Shown piece after piece: positions 15,556-25,022 of a stretch of 42,432 nt of DNA. Below the pieces are notes generated by a model. That model had not been told where the DNA came from and did not search any database. It saw only the letters and a list, made by a program, of their open reading frames with translations. Origin of the DNA: Saprospiraceae bacterium (GTDB taxonomy: Bacteria > Bacteroidota > Bacteroidia > Chitinophagales > Saprospiraceae). A program made the translations under genes and the position numbers. The stretch's first letter is position 1, and each line of letters starts with the position of its first letter. Where the stretch lies: assembly GCA_013001975.1 (NCBI GenBank), contig JABDKX010000183.1, positions 1-42,432 of the forward strand. Direction: 5' to 3'.

Positions 15556-17727
15556 TTAAGCCGCCTTGTTGTAGTTTTTAATGTTTAATTGGATACTTAA
15601 TCCATTATCAACATGCATTTGTAATTGTGCTTTTAGCTTTTGAGAAAAAGCTTTGATGAGTTCAAATCCGAATGACTTTCCATCAATTTCATCAGTGCTC
15701 TTAATGGAATTTCCGTTGTCCTTTACAACTAAAATAAGTTGGTCCTTGACTTCAGTTAATTTGATATAGATTTCGCCTTCAGTTTGATTTGCTTTAAAAG
15801 CATGTTTAAAAGCGTTACTTACAAGCTCATTAAGTACGAGGCCAAGAGGAATCATCGTGTCGACATCGAGGGTAATGTCTTCAACCTCCATTTTTAACTT
15901 TACGTCTTCTTCATTTATATTATAAGAATAGAAGAGATTGTCTATGAGGTGTTCGAAATAACTTGAGGTTGATACGCCAACCAAATTTTTGCCTTCATAC
16001 AAATCTTGATGTATTAGTGCCATCGAATGCACTCTGTCCTGGCCTTGTTTTAAGGCATTCAAAGCAGTGTCATCACTAATGTATTTAGATTGTAATGCTA
16101 ATAAAGAAGATATAACTTGAAGATTGTTTTTTACTCTGTGATGAATTTCTTTGAGTAGAACATCTTTTTCAGATAATGATTTTTCAACGACTAGTTTTTG
16201 AGATTTCACCTTTCCCAATAGTCTTGCAATGAAACTCAGTAAAATACCAAAAATGATGACTGCGAAAAGAGATCCATATATAATAAATCTTTGTTGTTTG
16301 AGTTGAACTGATTTAAGATTATTTTCATAAGCCAATAATGAGATTTGATTGTCCTGTTGATTCTTTTGATATTGTGCTTCTAAATCATGAACAAAATAAG
16401 ATTGTTCAATTTGATACAGTGAATCTTTTAGGGTATTGTATTCTTTTAGTTGATCTAATGCACCTTTATAATTTCCAATTTTATAATAGTACTCTGAGAG
16501 TAAATTTGACATACTGGTTTGAAGATGTAAGTTTGACATTTCAACAGCAGTAGATTGCGCATCCAAAATAAATGGTAAGGAGTTTCTGAAATCAGAATGG
16601 TATTTATAAAATGCTTGGGTTGATTTATAATTTAATAAAAGTCTTCCATCATCTAGATTGTTTAGAAGTTCTTTGACTTCCTTCAATAATAAATCGACTT
16701 TTGAGAAATCGTTGAGTTTCATTTTACAAGAAGCCATTCCCAAATTGATACGCGCCTTTAAGGACTTTCTTCCTTTACTCGCTGTTATGATGCTATCTGA
16801 TATTTCATAATAAGATAAAGCTTGTTGATAGTTCCCTCTTCGTTTATAAATTTTTCCAAGCGCATTATAGGGTCTTAGTTTTGAAGTTTTTAATCCTAGT
16901 TTCTCACAATACTCTAAGGATAATTTTGCATATTCTTCTGATTTTTGAAGATTGTTCATATTTAGAAATACAGCAGAAATTTCTGTGTATATTGAAGCAT
17001 ATTTAAACTTATCGATGACGGGGCGTAAATATGCTACAGCTTCAAATAAAATGGATATGGATTCTTCATAATTTCCTTTGTTGGATTTTATTCTAGCAAG
17101 ATTAGTGAGATTAAAAGGTAAACTAGAAGAATCCTTGTGCATCATATCAATATCAATTGCTTTTTGTAAATACGCTTCTTGATTTACTAGATCACCTTTA
17201 TTCTCATACACAAGAGAAATTGCTGAATAAGAATCAGAATAATAATCATGGCTCAAGTTTTCAGTGTTTAAAATTTCACGAGCTGCATATAAAATACTGT
17301 CTTCCTGATCTTTGAATTCATAGACGGATAATAAGGAGTTCATGGCCTCACCATATTGAACTTCCATATTATTTCTTTTTGCTAAAGTTATTGCTTCTCT
17401 GATGTAAATTTCAGCTGAATCTAATTTGAATTGATGCATAAGTCCTTTAAAAATGTGTCTCAATGCATTGATCTGAGCTACTTTATCATCATTTTTTATA
17501 TGAATGTCATTTGCTTTTTTCCACAGTTGAGTTGAACTTATATAATTTTTATTCTTAAATGCTTCAACTGCTTCCTTTTCTATATCTAAACCTTGTCCAA
17601 AAAGTATAATTGGACTGCAAAACATAAGTATGATCGTGCAGAAATGTTGCAGATAGAATTTATTTAAAACATTCAATTTGAGCATACTTTGTGTTAGGCG
17701 TTTGCTCCAAAATAGGGAATTTAACAT
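15556..17727 (-). CDS. TPR sensor histidine kinase (HisKA_2 type)
   Basis: The 723-residue product has an N-terminal signal segment (clearest if counted from the second Met at 17685: [18 protein letters not shown]), then a long periplasmic array of TPR-like helices (about 40-450, for example [30 protein letters not shown] and [15 protein letters not shown]). A coiled coil and one transmembrane helix (about 478-500, [20 protein letters not shown]) connect to a HisKA_2 dimerisation domain with [20 protein letters not shown] (phospho-His near 527) and a HATPase domain ([23 protein letters not shown]). The ATP-binding G1 box reads DNGNS where DNGKG is usual, so ATP binding may be weakened. It is third in the operon, five bases after the response regulator. 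Confidence 0.9.
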   Translation of the reverse strand: MLNSLFWSKRLTQSMLKLNVLNKFYLQHFCTIILMFCSPIILFGQGLDIEKEAVEAFKNKNYISSTQLWKKANDIHIKNDDKVAQINALRHIFKGLMHQFKLDSAEIYIREAITLAKRNNMEVQYGEAMNSLLSVYEFKDQEDSILYAAREILNTENLSHDYYSDSYSAISLVYENKGDLVNQEAYLQKAIDIDMMHKDSSSLPFNLTNLARIKSNKGNYEESISILFEAVAYLRPVIDKFKYASIYTEISAVFLNMNNLQKSEEYAKLSLEYCEKLGLKTSKLRPYNALGKIYKRRGNYQQALSYYEISDSIITASKGRKSLKARINLGMASCKMKLNDFSKVDLLLKEVKELLNNLDDGRLLLNYKSTQAFYKYHSDFRNSLPFILDAQSTAVEMSNLHLQTSMSNLLSEYYYKIGNYKGALDQLKEYNTLKDSLYQIEQSYFVHDLEAQYQKNQQDNQISLLAYENNLKSVQLKQQRFIIYGSLFAVIIFGILLSFIARLLGKVKSQKLVVEKSLSEKDVLLKEIHHRVKNNLQVISSLLALQSKYISDDTALNALKQGQDRVHSMALIHQDLYEGKNLVGVSTSSYFEHLIDNLFYSYNINEEDVKLKMEVEDITLDVDTMIPLGLVLNELVSNAFKHAFKANQTEGEIYIKLTEVKDQLILVVKDNGNSIKSTDEIDGKSFGFELIKAFSQKLKAQLQMHVDNGLSIQLNIKNYNKAA

Positions 17728-17732
17728 ACTTT

Positions 17733-18344
17733 TTATAGACCGAGCACTTTTTTAATTGCTGAAGTTCTGTTATTTACACCTAATTTTGAGTAGATATTTT
17801 GTGAATGAAATTTAATGGTACTTAAAGAAACAAATTGTTTCTTGGCGATCTGTGCATTGGTAAATCCTTCAGTAATATCTAATAAGACATCATATTCTTT
17901 TTGACTTAGTGGATCGACTGCTTTTTCATTGACTTGTTCTAGGCTTAAACTGTTGTCTGATTTTTTAAACTCATAATTATAAAGTCCAATTGTTATACTA
18001 GAAATCAGATCTCTTGTTTTGAAGGGTTTTACTATGTAGCCACTTGGATTTACTTTTTTTGCTCGGTCAAGTGTTTGGATATCGGACAGTGCTGTTAAGA
18101 ACATAAATGGTATATCGTAATTGGCTTTTAATACTTCTGCGACTTCGATGCCATCTTTGTTACCATCAATATTTATATCAAGAATTACAAATTCTGGAGA
18201 CCGATTAGCGATGTAATCAAGTGCTGTTTCACTGTCATGTGCGATACCGATAGGTAAGAAGTTGTTGCTTAATAAAGTGTCTTCTATGTGCTTGGCAATA
18301 AGCACTTCATCTTCAACTATTAAAACTTTTAGTTTTTTTTCCAT
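17733..18344 (-). CDS. Response regulator, receiver plus LuxR/NarL-type HTH
   Basis: The 203-residue protein has a complete receiver domain: acidic pocket VEDEVL (Glu11, Asp12), phosphoacceptor Asp56 in [16 protein letters not shown] with the switch Thr, and the Lys of YIVKPF. A short linker leads to a GerE-type HTH (about 143-203: [40 protein letters not shown]). It should bind DNA as a dimer once phosphorylated by one or both neighbouring kinases. It overlaps the upstream kinase gene and ends five bases before the TPR kinase gene. The inverted repeats at 19147-19166 and 15426-15445 are plausible targets, since NarL/LuxR-type proteins bind palindromes. Confidence 0.93.
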   Translation of the reverse strand: MEKKLKVLIVEDEVLIAKHIEDTLLSNNFLPIGIAHDSETALDYIANRSPEFVILDINIDGNKDGIEVAEVLKANYDIPFMFLTALSDIQTLDRAKKVNPSGYIVKPFKTRDLISSITIGLYNYEFKKSDNSLSLEQVNEKAVDPLSQKEYDVLLDITEGFTNAQIAKKQFVSLSTIKFHSQNIYSKLGVNNRTSAIKKVLGL

Positions 18345-19102
18345 TATGCAGCAATTGTAAAATTTTTGATCTTTAAAGCTATACGCAGACCGGAGTCTGA
18401 ATTTACTTCAATATCAGCTTTTAATTTATTGGCGAATGCTTGAATCAATGCGTATCCAAAAGAATTTCTTTTAAGGTCGTCATGATTGTCCAATCCCTTG
18501 CCGTTATCTGATACCTCCAAAATTAAACAATCTTCTGCTTTTGTTAAGGCAACTTTAATTTTTCCTTCGTTCTTTTCCTCAAATGCATGTTTAAAAACAT
18601 TGCTTACAAGTTCATTTGTTATTAGTCCAAGTGGGATCATAGTATCTACATCTAACATCAACGCATCGATTTGAAGGTCTAAACAAATCTTCTCTTCATT
18701 TATATTATAAGAATCAAATAAATTGTCCAATATATTTTCGAAGTATTCTATACTAGAAACACCTTTTAAATTTTCAGCTGCATAAAGATCATTATGGATC
18801 AATGAAATTGTATGAACACGATTGTGTCCTTGTCGGATTGCGTCAAAAGCATTATTGTCTTGAATATAGTTGCTTTGTAATGAAAGTAACGAAGATATGA
18901 TTTGCAGATTATTTTTTACTCTATGATGAATCTCGGATATCAAAATCTCTTTTTCAGAATTGGCTTTGACTAATGCTTGATTTTGATTAATTATTCTCGA
19001 GCGAAGTTTATAGATTACATAAATCAACATAGTAACCAACACAACGCCTAAGTATATATACGCATTTTGAATACCTAACTTTATAAATAGCAGCAATTGC
19101 AT
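18344..19102 (-). CDS. Small membrane histidine kinase (HisKA_2 type)
   Basis: The 252-residue product has one N-terminal transmembrane helix (about residues 14-32, [19 protein letters not shown]), a short linker, a HisKA_2 domain ([20 protein letters not shown], phospho-His 59 or 60) and a HATPase domain with N box [15 protein letters not shown]1 box DNGKG and [15 protein letters not shown]. It lacks any sensory domain outside the membrane. Its kinase half is closely similar to that of the TPR kinase in the same operon (shared motifs TMIPLGL and SYNINEE), pointing to duplication. It starts the operon and has a promoter with a perfect palindrome 45 bases upstream. Confidence 0.92.
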   Translation of the reverse strand: MQLLLFIKLGIQNAYIYLGVVLVTMLIYVIYKLRSRIINQNQALVKANSEKEILISEIHHRVKNNLQIISSLLSLQSNYIQDNNAFDAIRQGHNRVHTISLIHNDLYAAENLKGVSSIEYFENILDNLFDSYNINEEKICLDLQIDALMLDVDTMIPLGLITNELVSNVFKHAFEEKNEGKIKVALTKAEDCLILEVSDNGKGLDNHDDLKRNSFGYALIQAFANKLKADIEVNSDSGLRIALKIKNFTIAA

Positions 19103-19119
19103 CGTTGAGACTTGAATTT

Positions 19120-19166
19120 CAAAGTTAGAAATGAAAAAGTTAGATCAACTGTACTTTAGTACAGTT
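19120..19166 (-). promoter_or_regulatory. Promoter with perfect palindromic operator, kinase operon
   Basis: Plus-strand 19147-19166 is AACTGTACT-TT-AGTACAGTT, a perfect inverted repeat with 9-base arms. On the minus strand a 19-base spacer follows, then TAACTTTG (19127-19120), a perfect -7 element; the kinase ATG is at 19102. The -33 position has no TTTG and coincides with the inner edge of the palindrome, the layout of an activator-dependent promoter. The palindrome directly abuts the stop codon of the DUF1415 gene. Confidence 0.75.
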
Positions 19167-19700
19167 TTAATATAAATTTTTAAGTAAAAACTTAATTTTT
19201 TCGAGTCCCAGTGACTCAAGATGGGATATATTTCTGATTGGAATGTCATCAATGTTTGGATGTGAAGCCACAGCTTTACTTACTTCATCTACAGATAAAA
19301 TATGAATTATAGGGTATGGAGACCTGTTTGTATAATTAGAAACATCATCCTTGTCTTTATCCTTAAAAATATAGTCAGGATGAAAGCTTGCCAACTGATA
19401 TTTTTGATTTAATTCAGTATCCTCTAATAACCAATTTGCTTTATCTAAGATGTTTAAGTAGGCATCAAAGTCTTTGCAAGCTTGTTCTAGTATATATAAT
19501 GCAGAGTTGAATTTATCAGATTGATTTATGTCTAAAATGACTTTCCAAAAGGATTGCAATATGTCTAGTTCTTCAAGAGAATTGGTTGAATAAAAATGAA
19601 TGGAATCTAATTCTAATGCTTTAGCTGCAAAAGGACACAAATTCTGTCCAATTACAAAACGGTTAATCCATTGCTTGGTTTGGTCAATGCAATTATTCAA
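19167..19700 (-). CDS. DUF1415 family protein
   Basis: The 177-residue protein matches the DUF1415 family: WINRFVIGQNLCPFAAKAL at the N-terminus, then YQLASFHPDYIFKDKDKDD, SNYTNRSPYPIIHILSVDEV and the C-terminal LESLGLEKIKFLL. The conserved Cys in LCPFA and the FHP motif are present. The family is soluble and has no established function. It starts three bases after the stop of the saccharopine-dehydrogenase-like gene, so the two are co-transcribed. Confidence 0.85.
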   Translation of the reverse strand: MNNCIDQTKQWINRFVIGQNLCPFAAKALELDSIHFYSTNSLEELDILQSFWKVILDINQSDKFNSALYILEQACKDFDAYLNILDKANWLLEDTELNQKYQLASFHPDYIFKDKDKDDVSNYTNRSPYPIIHILSVDEVSKAVASHPNIDDIPIRNISHLESLGLEKIKFLLKNLY

Positions 19701-19703
19701 ACC

Positions 19704-20843
19704 TTAGTCAATCTTACCATAAATACTGCTTACAATTGGACCATTTAAAAAACTTTCAGTATCGATTCGACTTTGGAATACGGGGCCTTTATATTTTCCT
19801 TTCAGTAATAATAAAGCTGCTTCACATAATGGAGCTGCTGTCGTCGTTTGAATAGCTCTTAATGTTTTCTTTCCAACTTTCGAAGGATAAACACGTATGC
19901 TTTTTTCCATTGCTCTCAATATACCATTACTGTCTTTTCCTTTTACTGATGCAAATACAATAACAACATCGTCTTCAACGGCAGGTATGTTATTTAACAT
20001 GGTTGAATTTAGGTTGCTCACTTTATCTTTATCACTAGGTGTACTTTCAATGACAGATTTTGCCCAATTATAGTGACCAGGAAAACGGATTGTTTTATAA
20101 GTTAGGTTTTTTACTTTACCTGCTAATGCTTTTGGAAGATCAGCTGCTCCTCCTGAAGTATAATCATCTTCATATTCAATACCATCGATCAAAATTGTTT
20201 CGGTGGCTGATAATGAGGGAATAGATCTGGTTTCAAAATCTTGTACGATCAATGCGTCTTTTACATATTCAGTAGCAACACCAATTGGGCTCCAAGTAAA
20301 AGCGTAAAAATGTGGCGCTCTGGCATGTTTTGATAATGCCCCTACTTTCATGTCTAAACTTTCCACGACATCTACATTGTATAAAGCAGTAAATTTATTG
20401 AACAAATGATTTGCTATTACATTTATATATCCTGGTGCTAATCCTGTTTGTAAAATAAAGCCGGTGTCTGCACCCTCTGCAATTTCTGTCACCATATCAG
20501 TTTCTTTTACATATTCTGTCAGATTTGCGTAATGACATTTATAGTCTTTTGCATATTGTGCTAATCTGGGTGCTTGAGATCCTGGCAAACAATCTAATAT
20601 GATATCTGACTTTTTCAAAATAGCTTCCATATCAGAAGTTAATCCCTCTTCAGGTATAACAAATGGATCACACACTACTGCTTCTGAATTTTCATTGATT
20701 GTTTTGGCTACTCTGTTTGCAGATGAATCAAATCTATCACCAATATACAAATGACAATTTATAGACTCATTACTTGCTAAAATCAGACCAGCAGCTTCAC
20801 CAATACCTCCAGCTCCGGCAATTAATATATTATAAGTACTCAT
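19704..20843 (-). CDS. Saccharopine dehydrogenase-like oxidoreductase
   Basis: The 379-residue product opens with a Rossmann nucleotide-binding motif (ILIAGAGGIGEAAGLILASN) and follows the saccharopine dehydrogenase NAD(P)-binding/C-terminal domain pattern: ILDCLPGSQAPRLAQYAKDY, then YANLTEY, GFILQTGLAPGYINVIANHL and VGALSKHARAP. Related enzymes act in lysine metabolism or on other amino-acid derivatives; the true substrate here cannot be told. On the minus strand a TAAATTTG sequence at 20866-20859 could serve as its -7 element, 16 bases before the ATG, but no -33 box is seen. It shares its upstream region with the divergent ftsK. Confidence 0.8.
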   Translation of the reverse strand: MSTYNILIAGAGGIGEAAGLILASNESINCHLYIGDRFDSSANRVAKTINENSEAVVCDPFVIPEEGLTSDMEAILKKSDIILDCLPGSQAPRLAQYAKDYKCHYANLTEYVKETDMVTEIAEGADTGFILQTGLAPGYINVIANHLFNKFTALYNVDVVESLDMKVGALSKHARAPHFYAFTWSPIGVATEYVKDALIVQDFETRSIPSLSATETILIDGIEYEDDYTSGGAADLPKALAGKVKNLTYKTIRFPGHYNWAKSVIESTPSDKDKVSNLNSTMLNNIPAVEDDVVIVFASVKGKDSNGILRAMEKSIRVYPSKVGKKTLRAIQTTTAAPLCEAALLLLKGKYKGPVFQSRIDTESFLNGPIVSSIYGKID

Positions 20844-20989
20844 TTACTATATTTTACGCAAATTTAAAATTTAAAAAGTAGGGATAAAGCATAATTTACA
20901 GAATTAACTGATAATCATTGAATTATACATATTATTAATATTACCAATGTATAATATGCTGATAAACAGTGAAAAATAATTTAATAATT

Positions 20990-21019
20990 TTTGTAATATG
21001 AAAATTACGTCTATCTTCG
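20990..21019 (+). promoter_or_regulatory. Promoter of ftsK
   Basis: TTTG (20990-20993), an 18-base spacer and TATCTTCG (21012-21019, one mismatch to TAnnTTTG) form a Bacteroidota promoter. The ftsK ATG is 35 bases after the -7 element. Confidence 0.6.
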
Positions 21020-21053
21020 CATTGTAATTTTTAATCCTAACACCGATATTAAG

Positions 21054-23570
21054 ATGGCTAAGAAGTCTGCTAAGAGTTCCAAGGGCAAGAAGGGTAGTAC
21101 TATTAAGTTAAACGATGAGCGAATCGTCAAAATTGTTGGCGTTTTATGTTTATTTTTCTCTCTATACCTTACAATTGCTTTTATTTCCTATTGTTTTACA
21201 TGGCAATCAGACCAAGACAAAGTCCTTGACTTATCAACGGCGATTCTCTTTAATGGAGAGATAACAGTAGAAAATTGGCTTGGACGATTAGGGGCATATA
21301 CTTCCCATATGTTAGTATATTGGGGATTTGGTGTAAGTTCAGTTGGTGTCATCTTTTTACTTTTCAGGTTAGGATTAGATTTAATCAGTAGAGTTTCATT
21401 AATGAAGTTTTTCAATTTGTTGATGCAAATGATACTGTTAATGAGTTTCACTGCTGTAATCTTAGAATTTATTTTCCGATCTTCTTCATTCAGTTGGGGT
21501 GGATTAATGGGATATTCGATATATAGTTATTTGGCTAGTTTCTTAGGACAAATAGGATTGGTTTTATTAATGGTATTATTAATTATCGCTTCATTTATTT
21601 GGATAATTAATCCAATAATTCATTTAGACAGATTAAGAATGTCAACAGATTTGGGGCAATTTGCTGTTTCCAAACTTGATTTTTTACAAAGTTGGGGGCA
21701 AGCTGTTGATCAAACCTTAAAGCCAAGAGCAAGTAAGAAAAAAAGTAAGAGAGAACCACTTTTCGAAGAATTTGAAGGGGCCAATCCAAAAACCGAAATT
21801 AAAGATGATGGAAGTTTGAAACCTAATGACACTGGCATTGAGTTGAATCTTCCTGAATCTTTAGTGAGCTTTAAAAAAGCCCAAGCAAAAGCTAAAAGTA
21901 ATCCCGATTTAGAGCTTGAACTAGAAGAAGTGGTTCCGGAAGCACAATCTGATGCAACTGAAACGGTTTCACCAAAACCTGTTAAAAAGGCAGGTCCTGA
22001 TATGGACAGTGAGAAGCTTTATGTTGAGGAAGAAAACAAAGATGATTTCGAGCCTTACGATCCCACAAAAGAACTATCAAAATATCAGTTTCCAGGTTTT
22101 GATATTTTAGAAGATTATGCTGATCAAAAAGTAAAAATTAATAGAGAAGAACTTGAAGAGAATAAGAATCAAATCATCAAGACGCTATTAAATTATAATA
22201 TTAAGATTACTAAGATCAGAGCTACAATTGGTCCTACGGTTACACTATATGAAATTGTTCCGGCACCAGGAGTGAAGATTTCTTCGATTAAAAAGCTTGA
22301 GGATGATATCGCGTTATCACTTGCAGCATTAGGAATCAGAATTATCGCACCTATTCCAGGAAAAGGAACTGTTGGTATTGAAGTGCCAAATAAAAACAAG
22401 CAAATTGTATCTTTCAAAGAAGTTGTGACTTCTGATAAATTTCAGAATGCAAAAATGGATTTGCCAATTGTTTTGGGTAAAACTATTTCGAATGAAGTAT
22501 TTGTTGCGGACCTTGCAAAAATGCCTCACCTATTAATTGCAGGTGCAACTGGTCAAGGTAAGTCAGTAGGTATAAACACAATATTAATGTCGTTGCTTTA
22601 CAGGAAGCACCCATCACAAGTTAAGCTTGTTATGATAGATCCTAAAAAAGTAGAGCTTTTCCCATACAATAATTTGGATCGTCACTTCTTAGGATTTTTG
22701 CCTAATGAAGATGAAATGATTGTTACTGACACAAAGAAAGTAATTAAGACACTCCATTCCCTAACGGTAGAAATGGATGATCGGTATGACTTGCTGAAAA
22801 AGGCACGAGCAAGAAATATTAAAGAATACAACGCTAAGTATGTCAATAGAAAAATAAGTCCAAAGGATGGACATAGATTTTTACCTTTTATAGTTTTAGT
22901 TATTGATGAATTTGCTGACTTAATAATGACGGCTGGTAAAGAAATTGAAACGCCAATTGCCAGATTAGCACAATTAGCAAGGGCAATCGGTATACACCTC
23001 ATCATTGCAACACAAAGACCTTCTGTAAAAATCATTACAGGTATGATAAAAGCCAATTTCCCTGCTAGAATTGCTTTTAGAGTTACATCACAGATAGATT
23101 CAAGAACAATATTGGATGCTAAGGGAGCAGAACAATTAATTGGTAAAGGAGATATGTTATTAACAGTTGGTAGTGATATGGTAAGATTACAATGTGCTTT
23201 TGTAGATACACCAGAAGTTGAAGAAGCTATTGAATTTATTAGTAAGCAAAAAGGATTTGTTGAACCTTTCCATTTGCCTGAGGTAGCAGATGAATCATCA
23301 GAAATGGGCGGATCAAATTTAAAATGGTCTGACTTAGATCCTATGTTTGAAGAGGCAGCAAGATTGGTTGTAGGAAATCAACATGGATCCACATCAAATA
23401 TTCAACGTAAGTTACAATTGGGTTATAATCGTGCTGGAAGAATAATGGATCAAATGGAAGCATTGGGCATTGTCGGAGAATCTAATGGTAGTAAACCGCG
23501 TCAAGTTTTATTCGTTTCTGAAATTGAATTGATCAATTATATTGATCATTTAAAATCAGGAAAAGTATAA
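21054..23570 (+). CDS. ftsK: DNA translocase FtsK/SpoIIIE
   Basis: The 838-residue protein is a complete FtsK. After a basic N-terminus come four or five transmembrane segments (about 29-50, 83-107, 120-142 and 152-187), then an acidic low-complexity linker to about residue 330, the alpha-beta motor with Walker A AGATGQGKSVG near 497 and Walker B LVIDEFADLI near 615, IIATQRPSVKIITGMIKANF, and a C-terminal winged-helix gamma domain (SDLDPMFEEAARLVVGNQHG, RKLQLGYNRAGRIMDQME) that reads polarity sequences. It pumps the chromosome terminus through the division septum and activates XerCD. The linker is short compared with E. coli FtsK. It is followed by cvpA and lolA, a common Bacteroidota neighbourhood for lolA. 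Confidence 0.97.
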   Translation: MAKKSAKSSKGKKGSTIKLNDERIVKIVGVLCLFFSLYLTIAFISYCFTWQSDQDKVLDLSTAILFNGEITVENWLGRLGAYTSHMLVYWGFGVSSVGVIFLLFRLGLDLISRVSLMKFFNLLMQMILLMSFTAVILEFIFRSSSFSWGGLMGYSIYSYLASFLGQIGLVLLMVLLIIASFIWIINPIIHLDRLRMSTDLGQFAVSKLDFLQSWGQAVDQTLKPRASKKKSKREPLFEEFEGANPKTEIKDDGSLKPNDTGIELNLPESLVSFKKAQAKAKSNPDLELELEEVVPEAQSDATETVSPKPVKKAGPDMDSEKLYVEEENKDDFEPYDPTKELSKYQFPGFDILEDYADQKVKINREELEENKNQIIKTLLNYNIKITKIRATIGPTVTLYEIVPAPGVKISSIKKLEDDIALSLAALGIRIIAPIPGKGTVGIEVPNKNKQIVSFKEVVTSDKFQNAKMDLPIVLGKTISNEVFVADLAKMPHLLIAGATGQGKSVGINTILMSLLYRKHPSQVKLVMIDPKKVELFPYNNLDRHFLGFLPNEDEMIVTDTKKVIKTLHSLTVEMDDRYDLLKKARARNIKEYNAKYVNRKISPKDGHRFLPFIVLVIDEFADLIMTAGKEIETPIARLAQLARAIGIHLIIATQRPSVKIITGMIKANFPARIAFRVTSQIDSRTILDAKGAEQLIGKGDMLLTVGSDMVRLQCAFVDTPEVEEAIEFISKQKGFVEPFHLPEVADESSEMGGSNLKWSDLDPMFEEAARLVVGNQHGSTSNIQRKLQLGYNRAGRIMDQMEALGIVGESNGSKPRQVLFVSEIELINYIDHLKSGKV

Positions 23571-23690
23571 CAAAATTCATTTTATTTAGAATTAATAAAT
23601 GTTTTGTTTTATTGATTTGGTCTAAATTTATAATTAAACACCTCGGAATACCATATATTTATTGTTGGTAAATAAACATTACAATTATAC

Positions 23691-24251
23691 ATGGTATTAG
23701 ATATCATAACTTTACTTATAGTCGCTTTTGGATTCTATCAAGGATTTGCGAATGGGTTAATTAAAACGGTTTTTGCATCTTTATCGTTATTAATTGCAAT
23801 TGTTGCAGCATTAAAACTATCTCCAACTGTCATTAAATTACTCCAAAAAAATGTTGATATAAATGAAGGTGTTTTATTTGTCATCGGATTTGTTTTGACA
23901 TTTATTGGGACGATGGCATTGGTTCGGTTCCTTGGAAATAAGTTAGATAAATTGTCTAAGACACTTCAATTAAGCAGTGTTAACAAATTACTTGGTGGCG
24001 CTCTATTAGGTTTATTTTATGCGGTACTTATTAGTATTGGTGTCTATTTTGCTAATAAAGTAAGTTTGATTTCAGAACAACAAAAAAGCGCTTCGTTTAC
24101 CTATGCACTGTTAGAACCTTTACCTAGAATGACACAAAATGTTGGAGAAGCGCTTAAGCCTATGTTTAATGAGTTTTGGAACTCTCTTCTTGACACTATG
24201 GATGCCATAAAAGAGAAAGGCGACGAGATGTCTGATGCACAAGGCAATTGA
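23691..24251 (+). CDS. CvpA family membrane protein
   Basis: The 186-residue protein has four hydrophobic helices (about residues 2-22, 25-45, 62-85 and 101-123) and the CvpA pattern: MVLDIITLLIVAFGFYQGFA with the conserved Gly residues, then NKLLGGALLGLFYAVLISIG. CvpA was named for colicin V production and, in other bacteria, affects envelope stress resistance; the molecular role is not settled. The amphipathic C-terminal tail is predicted to be cytosolic. It lies 120 bases after ftsK, with no convincing promoter in the gap. Confidence 0.85.
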   Translation: MVLDIITLLIVAFGFYQGFANGLIKTVFASLSLLIAIVAALKLSPTVIKLLQKNVDINEGVLFVIGFVLTFIGTMALVRFLGNKLDKLSKTLQLSSVNKLLGGALLGLFYAVLISIGVYFANKVSLISEQQKSASFTYALLEPLPRMTQNVGEALKPMFNEFWNSLLDTMDAIKEKGDEMSDAQGN

Positions 24252-24353
24252 TTTATAAGAAATTATTGTCATAACTCCCCCTGTTGCAATTGTTAAAACC
24301 AACAAGTCTGCTTGATCATATGTTAATTAAATCATATAGGTAAAGTTATCAGA

Positions 24354-24902
24354 ATGAATATTTTATATATTTGTTTCATGATATCACAAAAAGCATTTGT
24401 ATTCCTCAAAAACGCATTCAAATCTCAATTTTCATTTATCTTCTTATCAGCATTTATATCAACGACGGTATATTGCAGCAATACTGAAATTGATACATTG
24501 CCCCGAGTGTTTCTAATTGGAGAACATGATACTGAATATGAAAAATTGGTGACTGATTGTAATAAACCGTTATTCTCTGTTTGTAATGAATCCATGGATC
24601 AAGCATATAAAGCGTGGTTAACTGTCTTAAAAGATATTGAAGACTATGCTATCGCTGATACTTTTGATATCAAAGGTGTGAAGGTTTGGATAAATGTATT
24701 TTGGGAGCAAGATGGGTCGATCAAACACATAACTTATTTTCCGAAACCAAATTCGAAGAATATTGATTATGACGATTTTTCAAAAATGTTGGTCTCATTT
24801 GCTGATCAATATAAGTTTTTGAAAACGTATTCTGGATGTTTCAGCCATTATGGAAGTGCAAGTTTTCCTACTCATGCAGACTTTTATTTGCAAAAGGAAT
24901 AA
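24354..24902 (+). CDS. Exported protein of unknown function
   Basis: I do not recognise this 182-residue protein. It has an N-terminal hydrophobic segment (FSFIFLSAFISTTVYCS) and is probably exported; the start may be ATG 24354 or ATG 24378, the latter giving a more usual signal peptide. The mature part has a TonB-C-like stretch (GVKVWINVFWEQDGSIKHIT, with FPKPNSKNIDYDDFSKML) that resembles the beta-alpha core of TonB C-terminal domains, but I see no glycine-proline spanner. Four cysteines could form disulfides. It lies between cvpA and lolA on the same strand. A TATATTTG sequence at 24366-24373 resembles a -7 element but would leave no leader. Confidence 0.65.
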   Translation: MNILYICFMISQKAFVFLKNAFKSQFSFIFLSAFISTTVYCSNTEIDTLPRVFLIGEHDTEYEKLVTDCNKPLFSVCNESMDQAYKAWLTVLKDIEDYAIADTFDIKGVKVWINVFWEQDGSIKHITYFPKPNSKNIDYDDFSKMLVSFADQYKFLKTYSGCFSHYGSASFPTHADFYLQKE

Positions 24903-24958
24903 TTCCAGATTATTTTAAATTTAACAAGGTTTTAAATAAAATTAAGGTGTTGACAACA

Positions 24959-24966
24959 TACCTTTG
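24959..24966 (+). promoter_or_regulatory. Probable -7 element of lolA
   Basis: TACCTTTG matches TAnnTTTG exactly, 56 bases before the lolA ATG. The -33 region is AT-rich without a clear TTTG. Confidence 0.4.
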
Positions 24967-25022
24967 CTCTGCATATTATGTTATTATTATGTAATGTAGT
25001 TTTATTAAAATAAATGAAGTAG

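Noticed and set aside
22682-23056. Minus-strand open frame of 124 codons inside ftsK
   Set aside because: It lies fully within the conserved motor domain of FtsK and encodes nothing recognisable; it reflects codon bias of the real gene.
24366-24373. TATATTTG as promoter of the unknown exported protein gene
   Set aside because: It would start transcription at or after the likely ATG (24378) and has no -33 partner.
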